The translations under genes were made by a program, and so were the position numbers. A DNA stretch of 64,000 bases from an uncultured Spirochaetales bacterium (GTDB lineage: Bacteria; Spirochaetota; Spirochaetia; Sphaerochaetales; Sphaerochaetaceae): assembly GCA_944390865.1 (NCBI GenBank), contig CALXRC010000010.1, forward strand, positions 1 to 64,000, given 5' to 3'. The notes under the pieces are model-generated. The model was given only the letters and a program-made list of their open reading frames with translations. It was not told where the DNA came from and made no database searches. This document shows, piece after piece, positions 7,600 to 15,017 of the stretch. How positions within the stretch are numbered: the stretch's first letter is position 1; every line of letters starts with the position of its first letter.

Positions 7600-7635
7600 G
7601 AGAGCCTGTCTTTTTGTTTCAGCAGGCTCTCTTTT
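7600..7635 (+). terminator. Rho-independent terminator of the frl operon
   Basis: Perfect 9-bp arms GAGAGCCTG (7600-7608) and CAGGCTCTC (7623-7631), a 14-nt loop, then TTTT and a second T-run shortly after. It lies 55 nt past frlD and before the convergent GNAT_C gene. Confidence 0.8.
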
Positions 7636-7655
7636 CATGTTTTTCCGCAGTGAAG

Positions 7656-8486
7656 TTACTTCAGCCTGAACATGCCATAACCCCTGTCAATTGTCTTTCC
7701 CTCCAGAAGCAGTTCCTTGTATAGCCGTTTCAGTCCTGTGTCCTCGCTCAGGCCTGCAGGCGCTGAGATGTCCTCTCGTCCGAAGATCCTCCATGCATCG
7801 CTGTTTTCCCTGTCCTCAAAGACAGTCAGAACATCATAACGGGATTTGAAGCGTCTTATCCTGCTGTTCTCATCAAGCCTGTCATTGGCAGGATTCAGCA
7901 GCCAGCTGTCGCAGACAAAGGTGCGCAGTGAAAAGAAATCAGCTGCCTTCTCATAACTTTCCTGACAGGCTTTCTCATCCAGGATTCTGCCTGAAGGTAT
8001 GTGGATGTTGATCACTGGAGTGCCTGCTGCGAGCGGACTGTCAAGCTTGAATGGCCTGATCTCTGCTTCCAGCCGGCCAAAGCCGAAACGCTCCAGCGTG
8101 AAGAAGGCAGGAAACCAGCGGGAGACAAAGCTCCCGAAAACTCCATACAGCTGGAAACACTCATCGTTTTTCACTCTCAGATCATCAAAGGTGCTGACAA
8201 ACAGCTCGTCACTCAGATGCTCTTTTCTGTATTTCTTCCAGGCTTCATCAAGAAGATTGACAAAGAACAGAAAGCTGACAGTCTCGTATCTCAGGCCATA
8301 TTCCTCTGCCAGAGAGTGTGAATATTCAAGCCGCTCCTGCCAGTCTTCCAGCCTGTCATCCCGGTAAGAGACAGCTGAGTCAGACAGAAAGGCCCTGCTG
8401 TCGTCCTTTCTTTCAAGGAATGACATGACATCTGAAAAGCAGGACAGTGCATCATTGCCGTAAGGCCAGATTGTAAGATCAAACAT
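7656..8486 (-). CDS. GNAT_C-domain acyltransferase-like protein
   Basis: A cytoplasmic protein of the family annotated as acyltransferase domain-containing (GNAT-like C-terminal domain). Matching features are the mid-protein FGFGRLEAEIRPF, the loop PVINIHIPSGRILDEKACQESY, FVCDSWLLNPAN, a RFKSRYDV segment, WRIFGRE and the glycine-rich C-terminal RGYGMFRL. At 276 aa it fits the family. The substrate is not known to me. Its start overlaps the 3' end of the upstream DUF4105 gene by 8 nt, so the two are probably co-transcribed and translationally coupled. A lasting link between a cytoplasmic acyltransferase-like protein and an envelope protease-like protein is unexplained. Confidence 0.65.
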   Translation of the reverse strand: MFDLTIWPYGNDALSCFSDVMSFLERKDDSRAFLSDSAVSYRDDRLEDWQERLEYSHSLAEEYGLRYETVSFLFFVNLLDEAWKKYRKEHLSDELFVSTFDDLRVKNDECFQLYGVFGSFVSRWFPAFFTLERFGFGRLEAEIRPFKLDSPLAAGTPVINIHIPSGRILDEKACQESYEKAADFFSLRTFVCDSWLLNPANDRLDENSRIRRFKSRYDVLTVFEDRENSDAWRIFGREDISAPAGLSEDTGLKRLYKELLLEGKTIDRGYGMFRLK

Positions 8487-9726
8487 GTCGTTTTCCCTCT
8501 TTTTTAAGGCAGCTTATTGCCGTATAGACTGGAATTATGAAGGCGAGGGCAGAAAAATTGTCCTGAATAAATGCTTCAGGGAACAGCCCCTTAAGGACAA
8601 TGTCAGACAGGGCAAGCGTCAGCATGACGCGGGCTGCCGATATACTCAGATCCAGCTTTGCTTTCTTTGAGAATATCAGCATGACGGCATTGATCAGGAA
8701 AATGATTACGCCGGGATTCAGGAAGATGATGTTTTCGTTATGCCAGGTGACATCATGCGTCGTGAAGCACATCATGAAGAGCAGGACTGAAGACAGGACA
8801 AAGAAAAAGAGCCAGAAGAAAAATGAGACAATTGCGTAAGCTTTCCTTGAGATATGGGCAAGGGTGTACAGGATGATGGCAGCAGCCAGTCCTGATACAA
8901 GACTTGCAGCCAGCAGGCTTCTGCCTGTGAAGCCTTCAGGCCTGCCCTGATATATGACGGTATCCTGTACGCCGTAAAAAGCCGCTGCTGCCCTCAGCAG
9001 CACATCAGGAAGGAAGCAGGCTTCATAAAGGCTGACGTTCTGATCAATCTCGCCTGACTGAAGGTAATTGAGAACAAAGCTTACAAGCATGCTCCTGTCC
9101 ATGTAGAGGGAACTCAGATCCCTGAAACTCATGCCTGTGTCAATGCTCTCAGCCCAGGTGCGGAAAGCTCCGCCGCTTGCGCTGTTGATTATATCGCGGA
9201 TGCGGGTAGCGCAGTTGTCGAGGTAGTAGTGGTAGAGATAAGTGCTGTTCTCTCTCTTAATGTTGTAGTTTACAAAATCGATGACAGCCCGCTTGGCTGC
9301 ATTGTCGAGAGGCAGGGTGAGCGAGCGTACGGTCCTGTCCTCCGCAGCCGCAGACATGATTGAACTGTCTGCCCACCGGGCTATCGTGCTGTAATAAAGC
9401 CGGCCGAAAAGAAAGTCAGTGTAGAAGCCGGGGCCGAATGAAAAGACGCCCCAGTCATACATAATCTCATTGTCCGGGGTGCTTATCATCAGCCCTGCAT
9501 GTCCGAACCAGATGTACACCTGGTCTCCCGGAGCCTGCGTGACAAGCGAGATTGTGACTTCATCCAGCCAGTCGTTGTTCAGCCCTGTCTCGTCGCTGAA
9601 ATCAAAGAGCGCCAGATTCTCTTCGCTGTCAAAGCCTTCATCTGCTTTCACATTGACAGCAGACGCCGCAGACAGGCTGAGGGAAATGGCAAGAAAGAGA
9701 AACGGCAGAAGAAGTCTTTTTTTCAT
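8479..9726 (-). CDS. DUF4105 (Lnb N-terminal periplasmic) membrane protein
   Basis: An envelope protein with a signal sequence (MKKRLLLPFLFLAISLSLSA), then the DUF4105 domain, then several C-terminal membrane helices. DUF4105 is thought to be a papain/NlpC-like fold. Candidate catalytic residues are His in YIWFGHAGLMI and Cys in YYLDNCATRIRD; the motifs YDWGVFSFGPGFY and FGRLYYST are also typical. From about residue 265 onward at least four hydrophobic segments follow. The length is 415 aa. No Shine-Dalgarno is visible, but TGCTATTAT ends 9 nt before the ATG, suggesting a near-leaderless transcript. It is divergent from recO. Target and biological role are unknown. Confidence 0.75.
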   Translation of the reverse strand: MKKRLLLPFLFLAISLSLSAASAVNVKADEGFDSEENLALFDFSDETGLNNDWLDEVTISLVTQAPGDQVYIWFGHAGLMISTPDNEIMYDWGVFSFGPGFYTDFLFGRLYYSTIARWADSSIMSAAAEDRTVRSLTLPLDNAAKRAVIDFVNYNIKRENSTYLYHYYLDNCATRIRDIINSASGGAFRTWAESIDTGMSFRDLSSLYMDRSMLVSFVLNYLQSGEIDQNVSLYEACFLPDVLLRAAAAFYGVQDTVIYQGRPEGFTGRSLLAASLVSGLAAAIILYTLAHISRKAYAIVSFFFWLFFFVLSSVLLFMMCFTTHDVTWHNENIIFLNPGVIIFLINAVMLIFSKKAKLDLSISAARVMLTLALSDIVLKGLFPEAFIQDNFSALAFIIPVYTAISCLKKEGKRHV

Positions 9727-9735
9727 TTTTCACTA

Positions 9736-9744
9736 ATAATAGCA
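9736..9744 (-). promoter_or_regulatory. Extended -10 of the DUF4105 unit
   Basis: Read on the minus strand, TGCTATTAT ends at 9736, 9 nt before the ATG at 9726. There is no good -35 at 17 bp, but extended -10 promoters need it less. A transcript from here would have about 2-3 nt before the start codon. Confidence 0.45.
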
Positions 9745-9760
9745 TAATCAGACAGTGATG

Positions 9761-9789
9761 TTGACAACATCTTCAGCGGAACATATGTT
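9761..9789 (+). promoter_or_regulatory. Promoter of recO-recJ
   Basis: Perfect -35 TTGACA (9761-9766), 17-bp spacer, -10 TATGTT (9784-9789; 4 of 6). The -35 sits in a small palindrome, ATGTTG-A-CAACAT (9759-9771). The -10 ends 7 nt before the recO GTG at 9797, implying a leaderless or nearly leaderless mRNA. Confidence 0.55.
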
Positions 9790-9796
9790 TTCTTAA

Positions 9797-10543
9797 GTGG
9801 ACCGGAATGAAAGCGCACCAGCAATTGTGATCAAGAGCGAGCGGAGAAAAGAGCATGACAGGCAATTGTGTCTTCTCAGCCCTGTCTGGGGGCTGAAATA
9901 TGTCACTGTCTACGGTGCTCAGAAGAGCCGCAGGGCCGTGAAGGCCAGCCTGTATACGGAAGCTGTGTTTCATATTTATGACAACAGAGAACGTCATCAG
10001 GCCAGCCTTGTGGACCTGAACATCATCTCGATACATGAAAACTGTCTTTCCAGCCTGCAGACATCATTTGCTGCGAGCCTGATGAGTGAAATCGTGCTGA
10101 CGCAGCGCGGAGAGGACAGCCTGGCGCATTATGATCTCATTTCACGCTGCTTTGATCTGCTGAACGAGGATAATTACCGCATCATAGTGATCCAGTTTGT
10201 CATCAGGGTCCTTGCCACGGCCGGACTTGTCACAGACTTCACTCACTGTCCTGTCTGCGGCAGGGCTTATGCCGATGATGAGATACTCGGTTTTGACAGC
10301 AGCCTTGCTAGTCCTTGCTGCCACACTTGTGATACTATGAACTCAGGTCTTATTCTCCCACCAAATGCCAGACGCTACATCAGAGACTCACTCAGCTGCC
10401 AGCTTCCGCAGGCTCTGGGCTTCATTCTTTCTGAGAACATGCAGCGCCGTCTTTTACGGTATGTGATAAGACTTTATGATTCAGCCTGCTCTGTGATGCT
10501 GAAAAGTGCAGCAGCACTGCTTGAGCTGGACAGTCTCGATTAG
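9797..10543 (+). CDS. recO: DNA repair protein RecO
   Basis: RecO works with RecR in the RecF pathway, annealing DNA and loading RecA at gaps. The N-terminal OB-fold region is recognisable (AIVIKSERRKEHDRQLCLLSPVWGL). A zinc-finger cluster CPVCG near residue 151 and CCHTC near 174 matches the RecO C-terminal domain. The 248-aa length is normal. The start is a GTG directly downstream of a promoter, with no Shine-Dalgarno; no better start exists before the conserved N-terminus. Overall divergence from proteobacterial RecO is high, as expected for spirochaetes. recJ follows after 9 nt, making a two-gene recombination unit. Confidence 0.75.
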   Translation: MDRNESAPAIVIKSERRKEHDRQLCLLSPVWGLKYVTVYGAQKSRRAVKASLYTEAVFHIYDNRERHQASLVDLNIISIHENCLSSLQTSFAASLMSEIVLTQRGEDSLAHYDLISRCFDLLNEDNYRIIVIQFVIRVLATAGLVTDFTHCPVCGRAYADDEILGFDSSLASPCCHTCDTMNSGLILPPNARRYIRDSLSCQLPQALGFILSENMQRRLLRYVIRLYDSACSVMLKSAAALLELDSLD

Positions 10544-10552
10544 GAGCTTAAT

Positions 10553-12685
10553 GTGGATTACATCCTGCCAAAGCCGGGTCCTGACGTGGTAAGAAGGATC
10601 TGCGAAAAATTTAAAGTGGATTTTCTTGCGGCAAACATCTTTGCACGCCGCGGCATCACCCATGCTGAGGATATCAAATACTATCTGGAAAGCGGAATAA
10701 ACTATCTTCACTCGCCGTTTCTGTTCAAGGACATGGAAGAAGCCGTGGAGAGAATCCTGGCCTGTGCTGAGGAGAAAGAGAAAATTGCCATTTTCGGCGA
10801 CCGCGATGCTGACGGCATAACTTCGACAGCCCTGCTTGCAGCTGAGCTGAGATCAATGGGCATTGAGGTGTTCACCCATCTTCCTCAGGGCGATGAGCCC
10901 TATGGCCTGTCATCAAAAGCTGTTGAGCAGATCATCAGCGAGGGTGCCGGCCTTGTCATCACAGTTGACAACGGCATCACTGCAATAAAAGAGATTGAAG
11001 CGCTGAACAATGCGGGAATAGACACAATCGTCACGGATCATCATCTGCCGGGCGACGCTCTGCCTGATGCCCTTGCTGTGCTGGATCCCAAGGTCTCCAG
11101 CTGCGGCTATCCATTTGAGCATCTTGCCGGCTGTGCCGTCACCTCAAAACTGATCTGGGCACTGCGGTTCGCTTCCAGTCCCCTGTACAAGAGCCATGTC
11201 ATCCTGCTTCATGCGGAACCGGGTCCAGGAGAAGACACCACGACAATAGTCCAGGCTGTGGAACTGTATAACCTTGTTGAAGTCAGCAGAGTCATTGAAG
11301 AGCTTCCAAACAGGGCCGTCGACTTTGAGAACAGCAAGCTTGTCCGCCTGCTCATGCGTGCCCTTCCGGTCCTTGTGCTTGACAGGGAAACCGAGCTGAG
11401 GCAGCTGAGAATGGCCTTCGGACCGTCTGTCGACATATCTCTGGTTGAGCTGAGAGGAGAGCTTGAGGCTGTGATTCCGCGTGTCAGGGGCAGGAGTCTT
11501 TTTACGCTGACCACAGAAAGCAGACAAGCCCTGTATGCTGACGGTCATGAGGAGATTGAGACTCTGGTCTCTCTGTTCACTTCCTGCTGTATTTATAAGT
11601 ACCCCTCACTAAGCAGGGATTTCATCCATCTGCTTGATCTTGTGGCTATCGGCACAATAGCGGATCTCATGCCGATGACTGATGAGAACAGAATCATGGT
11701 CAAGCTTGGCCTGAAAGAGCTTGAGAAGGGAACTCGTGACAGCCTGATCCAGCTGCTCAGCGCCCAGAATCTGGCGACTCATCCGCTTTCAGCCTCTGAT
11801 ATCGGCTGGTATGTCTCTCCGGTGATCAATTCGGCAGGCCGCCTCGGCACGCCTGACATTGCCCTGAACCTTATACTCAGCCAGGATCCTGCCGTGAGCT
11901 TTGAGCTCACCAGACAGCTGCTTGAACTCAACACTCAGCGCCAGAAGATGGGAGAAACAATCTGGAGTGCAGTTGAAAAGTCTGCAAAGGACTCTCTTGA
12001 GAGCTTCGGCTCAAAGTTCATCGTCATTGATGATAAGTCTGTTCCCCGCGGACTTACCGGTGCTGTGTGCACAAGAGCACTGAAAGAGTTTCCTGACACT
12101 CCGGCAGTAATCGTGATGGCAGAAACAGACGATGAGAGGATTTCCGGTTCAATCAGGAGCCGGAACAGTCTGAACTGCAAGGACTTTCTCTCACGCTTTG
12201 CCTCAATACTGCAGGATTACGGCGGGCACAAGGCTGCAGGAGGCTTTTCTCTGGAAAAGGAGAGAAAGGCTGAATTCCTTAAGGCCCTTGATGAGGAAGT
12301 CCTTGCCATGGACACTGATCAGAATGAGGAAAGCATTGCCGTCGATGCCCTGATAAACGAAAGGGATATGAGCCTCAGCCTCATTTCCACGGTTGAGCTT
12401 TTTGAGCCGTATGGAGAGGCCTGCCAGCCGCTTGTCTTCATGTGCAACGAGGCGCAGATCACTGACATCATCACACTCGGTGATCCGACAAAGGGAAACG
12501 TTAAGCTCATGCTGAGGATAGGCAGGAACATCTGGCCTGCTCTCTGGTGGGGAGCAAGGAAGGATCCTGACTTCAGCTATGCTGCAGGAGACAGGATTCA
12601 TATAATCTTCAAGCTTTCGCGCAACTATTACAAAGGATCCGGCACAGTCCAGCTGACGCTGCTTGATGTCAAAGCCGCTGAGTGA
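10553..12685 (+). CDS. recJ: Single-stranded-DNA-specific exonuclease RecJ
   Basis: A 5'-to-3' single-strand exonuclease acting in recombination and repair. DHH-phosphoesterase motifs are present: FGDRDADGITST near residue 80, the DHH signature TDHHLPG near 162, and later AIGTIADLMPM and NSAGRLGTPD. The DHHA1 RNA-like motif GGHKAAGGFS lies near residue 562, followed by a C-terminal OB-like region. At 710 aa it is longer than typical RecJ (~560-580). The extra sequence appears to include a stretch around residues 210-345, between the DHH motifs, that I cannot match to standard RecJ. The start is GTG with TAGGAGC upstream, because the overlapping ATG at 10551 is out of frame. The 3' end overlaps the convergent cca gene by 17 bp. 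Confidence 0.88.
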   Translation: MDYILPKPGPDVVRRICEKFKVDFLAANIFARRGITHAEDIKYYLESGINYLHSPFLFKDMEEAVERILACAEEKEKIAIFGDRDADGITSTALLAAELRSMGIEVFTHLPQGDEPYGLSSKAVEQIISEGAGLVITVDNGITAIKEIEALNNAGIDTIVTDHHLPGDALPDALAVLDPKVSSCGYPFEHLAGCAVTSKLIWALRFASSPLYKSHVILLHAEPGPGEDTTTIVQAVELYNLVEVSRVIEELPNRAVDFENSKLVRLLMRALPVLVLDRETELRQLRMAFGPSVDISLVELRGELEAVIPRVRGRSLFTLTTESRQALYADGHEEIETLVSLFTSCCIYKYPSLSRDFIHLLDLVAIGTIADLMPMTDENRIMVKLGLKELEKGTRDSLIQLLSAQNLATHPLSASDIGWYVSPVINSAGRLGTPDIALNLILSQDPAVSFELTRQLLELNTQRQKMGETIWSAVEKSAKDSLESFGSKFIVIDDKSVPRGLTGAVCTRALKEFPDTPAVIVMAETDDERISGSIRSRNSLNCKDFLSRFASILQDYGGHKAAGGFSLEKERKAEFLKALDEEVLAMDTDQNEESIAVDALINERDMSLSLISTVELFEPYGEACQPLVFMCNEAQITDIITLGDPTKGNVKLMLRIGRNIWPALWWGARKDPDFSYAAGDRIHIIFKLSRNYYKGSGTVQLTLLDVKAAE

Positions 12686-14021
12686 ACTCGGCGGCCAGAC
12701 GCAAGAGCTCGGCCTTCGTGTTCAGCTCCGGCTGATCCAGCACCTTCTCAAGCAGCCAGGCCAGAGTCTTTCCCATCACCGGGCCGGGAGAAATGCCTGC
12801 GTTCTTCAGATCCTGGCCGTTTACTGCCAGGTCTTTCAGGCTCATTGCCTCCTGTGCGCTTTCAAGTTTCTCAATCCTTTCTTCAAGCTGCCACAGCAGC
12901 GACAGGTCTGCATTTCTGTCTATTGCGGTGGCATCAGCGATCCGCAGTGAGAAAAGCCCGTCAAGATTTTCTTTCCTGACGCGAATGACAAAGCGCTTGA
13001 CGGCTCCGTCAGACCATTCGGGCGTATAGCAGAACATGTGATTGAGGACAAGGGCCGTGACCCTGCTTCTCTCCTCATTCGAACACTTCAGGCGCAGCAT
13101 GATTGCATCTGCAGCCGCGGCGCCTTCCCTGTCATGGTTGTAAAATGTAATGCCTTCAGCACTTTCCTTCCTGCACTGCGGCTTTGCGATATCATGCAGC
13201 AGCGCTGCAAGCCTTACAGAAAGGGGATAGCTGTGCTCTCTGGCCATTTCAAGCGTCTCAAGGGAGTGTGTATATACATCGCTGTGGTGCAGCGGGCCCT
13301 GAGTGACATTGATGCAGGCCTCAAGTTCAGGCAGAACATAGTGAAGCAGGCCGGCCTTCCTCATTGTCTCGATTCCGAGGGCAGGGTGGTCAGAGGCGAT
13401 GATCTTGAAAAGCTCTTCCCTTATCCTCTCCCAGGATACAGAAAGAATTGTATGGGCTGCCCTCTGTATTGCCTTAAAGGTCTCATCCTCGATGGTGAAG
13501 CCGAGCTTTGATGCAAAGCGCACAGCCCTCAGCATCCTCAGGGCATCTTCCCTGAAGCGTTCATCGGGGTCCCCTATGGCTCTGATGAGCCCTGCCTTGA
13601 GGTCCTCCATGCCTTTGTGCAGATCAATGATGGTTCCGTCCTCACAGTCTGCTGCAAAGGCATTGATGGTGAAATCACGGCGCTCAAGATCCGACTCCAG
13701 ACTGCGGACAAAGGAAACGCTGTCAGGATGACGCGAGTCGGAATACCCGCTCTCTTCCCTGAAAGTGGTGACTTCATAGCTCTGGCCCCTGAATCTCACT
13801 GTCACAGTTCCGTGCTGCAGTCCTGTGGGAATCACATGATGGGCAAACATCCTGATGACTTCCTCCGGCCTGGCATCTGTCGTGAAATCATAGTCATCGT
13901 TGTGAAGCGAGAGGATATAGTCACGCACAGCTCCTCCCACAACATAAAGAGAGTAGCCGTTTTTCCTGAATACCGAATTCAGTGCTCTGATGTCATCGTT
14001 CAGCTTGTATTTCCTTTTCAC
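12669..14021 (-). CDS. cca: CCA-adding tRNA nucleotidyltransferase with HD domain
   Basis: Adds or repairs the 3' CCA end of tRNAs using CTP and ATP. Class II nucleotidyltransferase motifs appear in order: LYVVGGAVRDYIL near residue 25, DYDFTTDARPEE with the metal-binding Asp residues, ERRDFTINAFA, and RFREDALRMLRAVRFA. A C-terminal HD domain (LLHDIAKPQCRKES, with FYNHDREGAAAAD) could add phosphohydrolase activity. The length, 450 aa, fits bacterial cca-HD proteins. It could instead be a poly(A) polymerase relative, which sequence alone cannot exclude. The start is GTG at 14021 with no Shine-Dalgarno. A TAAAAT hexamer ends 8 nt upstream. Confidence 0.85.
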   Translation of the reverse strand: MKRKYKLNDDIRALNSVFRKNGYSLYVVGGAVRDYILSLHNDDYDFTTDARPEEVIRMFAHHVIPTGLQHGTVTVRFRGQSYEVTTFREESGYSDSRHPDSVSFVRSLESDLERRDFTINAFAADCEDGTIIDLHKGMEDLKAGLIRAIGDPDERFREDALRMLRAVRFASKLGFTIEDETFKAIQRAAHTILSVSWERIREELFKIIASDHPALGIETMRKAGLLHYVLPELEACINVTQGPLHHSDVYTHSLETLEMAREHSYPLSVRLAALLHDIAKPQCRKESAEGITFYNHDREGAAAADAIMLRLKCSNEERSRVTALVLNHMFCYTPEWSDGAVKRFVIRVRKENLDGLFSLRIADATAIDRNADLSLLWQLEERIEKLESAQEAMSLKDLAVNGQDLKNAGISPGPVMGKTLAWLLEKVLDQPELNTKAELLRLAAEFTQRL

Positions 14022-14029
14022 GGCAGATA

Positions 14030-14035
14030 ATTTTA
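14030..14035 (-). promoter_or_regulatory. -10 hexamer of cca
   Basis: TAAAAT (5 of 6) on the minus strand ends 8 nt before the GTG start of cca. The -35 candidate (TTTCTA at 14053-14058, 17 bp away) is weak. It is listed because the spacing repeats that of other start-proximal -10 elements in this window. Confidence 0.35.
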
Positions 14036-14122
14036 CATTAAAGAGTACTGATTAGAAAAGTATAGATAAATAATCTTTTCTTTATTCCAGATTCGGAGTA
14101 TTATTATCGGAGGAGGTACAGC

Positions 14123-15016
14123 ATGGAAAAGTACATGAGTGTGACACAGGCGGCTGAGGCCTGGAACCTGACTGAGCGCCGCGTAAGGAGGCTGTGTCAG
14201 GACGGCAGAGTCAGCGGGGCCATAAAGCTGGGCTGGCAGTGGTCAGTTCCATCTGATGCGCCAAAGCCCTTTGACGGAAGAGCCATGAGACATTATAAGG
14301 TGTCCTATATCCGTCTGGGAAGCATTGACGTCACAATGCTCAACCGCCTCAGGGCTGACAATCCGGTTCAGGACAAGCTTTATTCAAACATCAACACTGA
14401 TGAATTCTTTTCCGGCCTTATCAGACTGGGCATGGCAATTGACAAGTCATCGCTCTCAAACGCTGACATACTCGCAGTGCTGAAGCTGAATCCTCCGCGC
14501 TCTGTGAGCTACGCTGATGCCCTGATGATCAGTGCATTCAAGTCTGTGCTGCTGCGCTCTGCCAGAATGAATCACAAATACACATCTGCAGGACTGCTTG
14601 AGATCCATGCCGCATTTACCCAGGGCTGGGATGACAGGGGAGGCACAGCCTTTCGCATCGGAGTTATCACCAATCAGGACGGCCAGCCGCTCGAGGTCGA
14701 CAAGCAGATGGAAACCTTCTTCACACAGTACTCAAGGGAATGGAAGAACCTCCACCCGGTGTTCAAGGCTTCACTGCTTTTCGCAGCGCTGATCACTGAC
14801 AGGCCGTTTGACTCTCACAACGGGCTGTTTGCGGTTCTGGCCTCTTCAAGCTATCTGATGTCAGAGGGCTTCCTCCCGCCGCTTTTCGATGAAGACAGTC
14901 TGGAAGAGATCCTGGCAGCAGCGGCTCTGGCTGTTTCCAGAGGAAATTATGAGGACCTTGCAAGAGTCTTTGAACGCGGAATCGGAGACTCATACAGCAG
15001 AATTTTCAGGACCTGA
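14123..15016 (+). CDS. HTH protein with a degenerate (catalytically dead) Fic-like domain
   Basis: The N-terminal ~50 residues form a MerR/excisionase-like helix-turn-helix (MSVTQAAEAWNLTERRVRRL, GAIKLGWQWSVPSDAPKPFDGR). The remainder looks like a diverged Fic fold: FRIGVITNQDGQPLEVDKQM corresponds to the flap region and HPVFKASLLFAALITDRPFD to the helix before the active loop. The loop reads RPFDSHNGLFAVL in place of HPF(x)DGNGRxxR. The catalytic His is Arg, the Asp/Glu is Ser, and both Arg are lost, so AMP transfer is not expected. It is more likely a DNA-binding scaffold or regulator. An excellent GGAGGAGG precedes the ATG. It leads a tight operon with the D-aminoacylase gene 1 nt downstream. 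The Fic assignment is my reading of weak similarity. Confidence 0.6.
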   Translation: MEKYMSVTQAAEAWNLTERRVRRLCQDGRVSGAIKLGWQWSVPSDAPKPFDGRAMRHYKVSYIRLGSIDVTMLNRLRADNPVQDKLYSNINTDEFFSGLIRLGMAIDKSSLSNADILAVLKLNPPRSVSYADALMISAFKSVLLRSARMNHKYTSAGLLEIHAAFTQGWDDRGGTAFRIGVITNQDGQPLEVDKQMETFFTQYSREWKNLHPVFKASLLFAALITDRPFDSHNGLFAVLASSSYLMSEGFLPPLFDEDSLEEILAAAALAVSRGNYEDLARVFERGIGDSYSRIFRT

Positions 15017-15017
15017 G

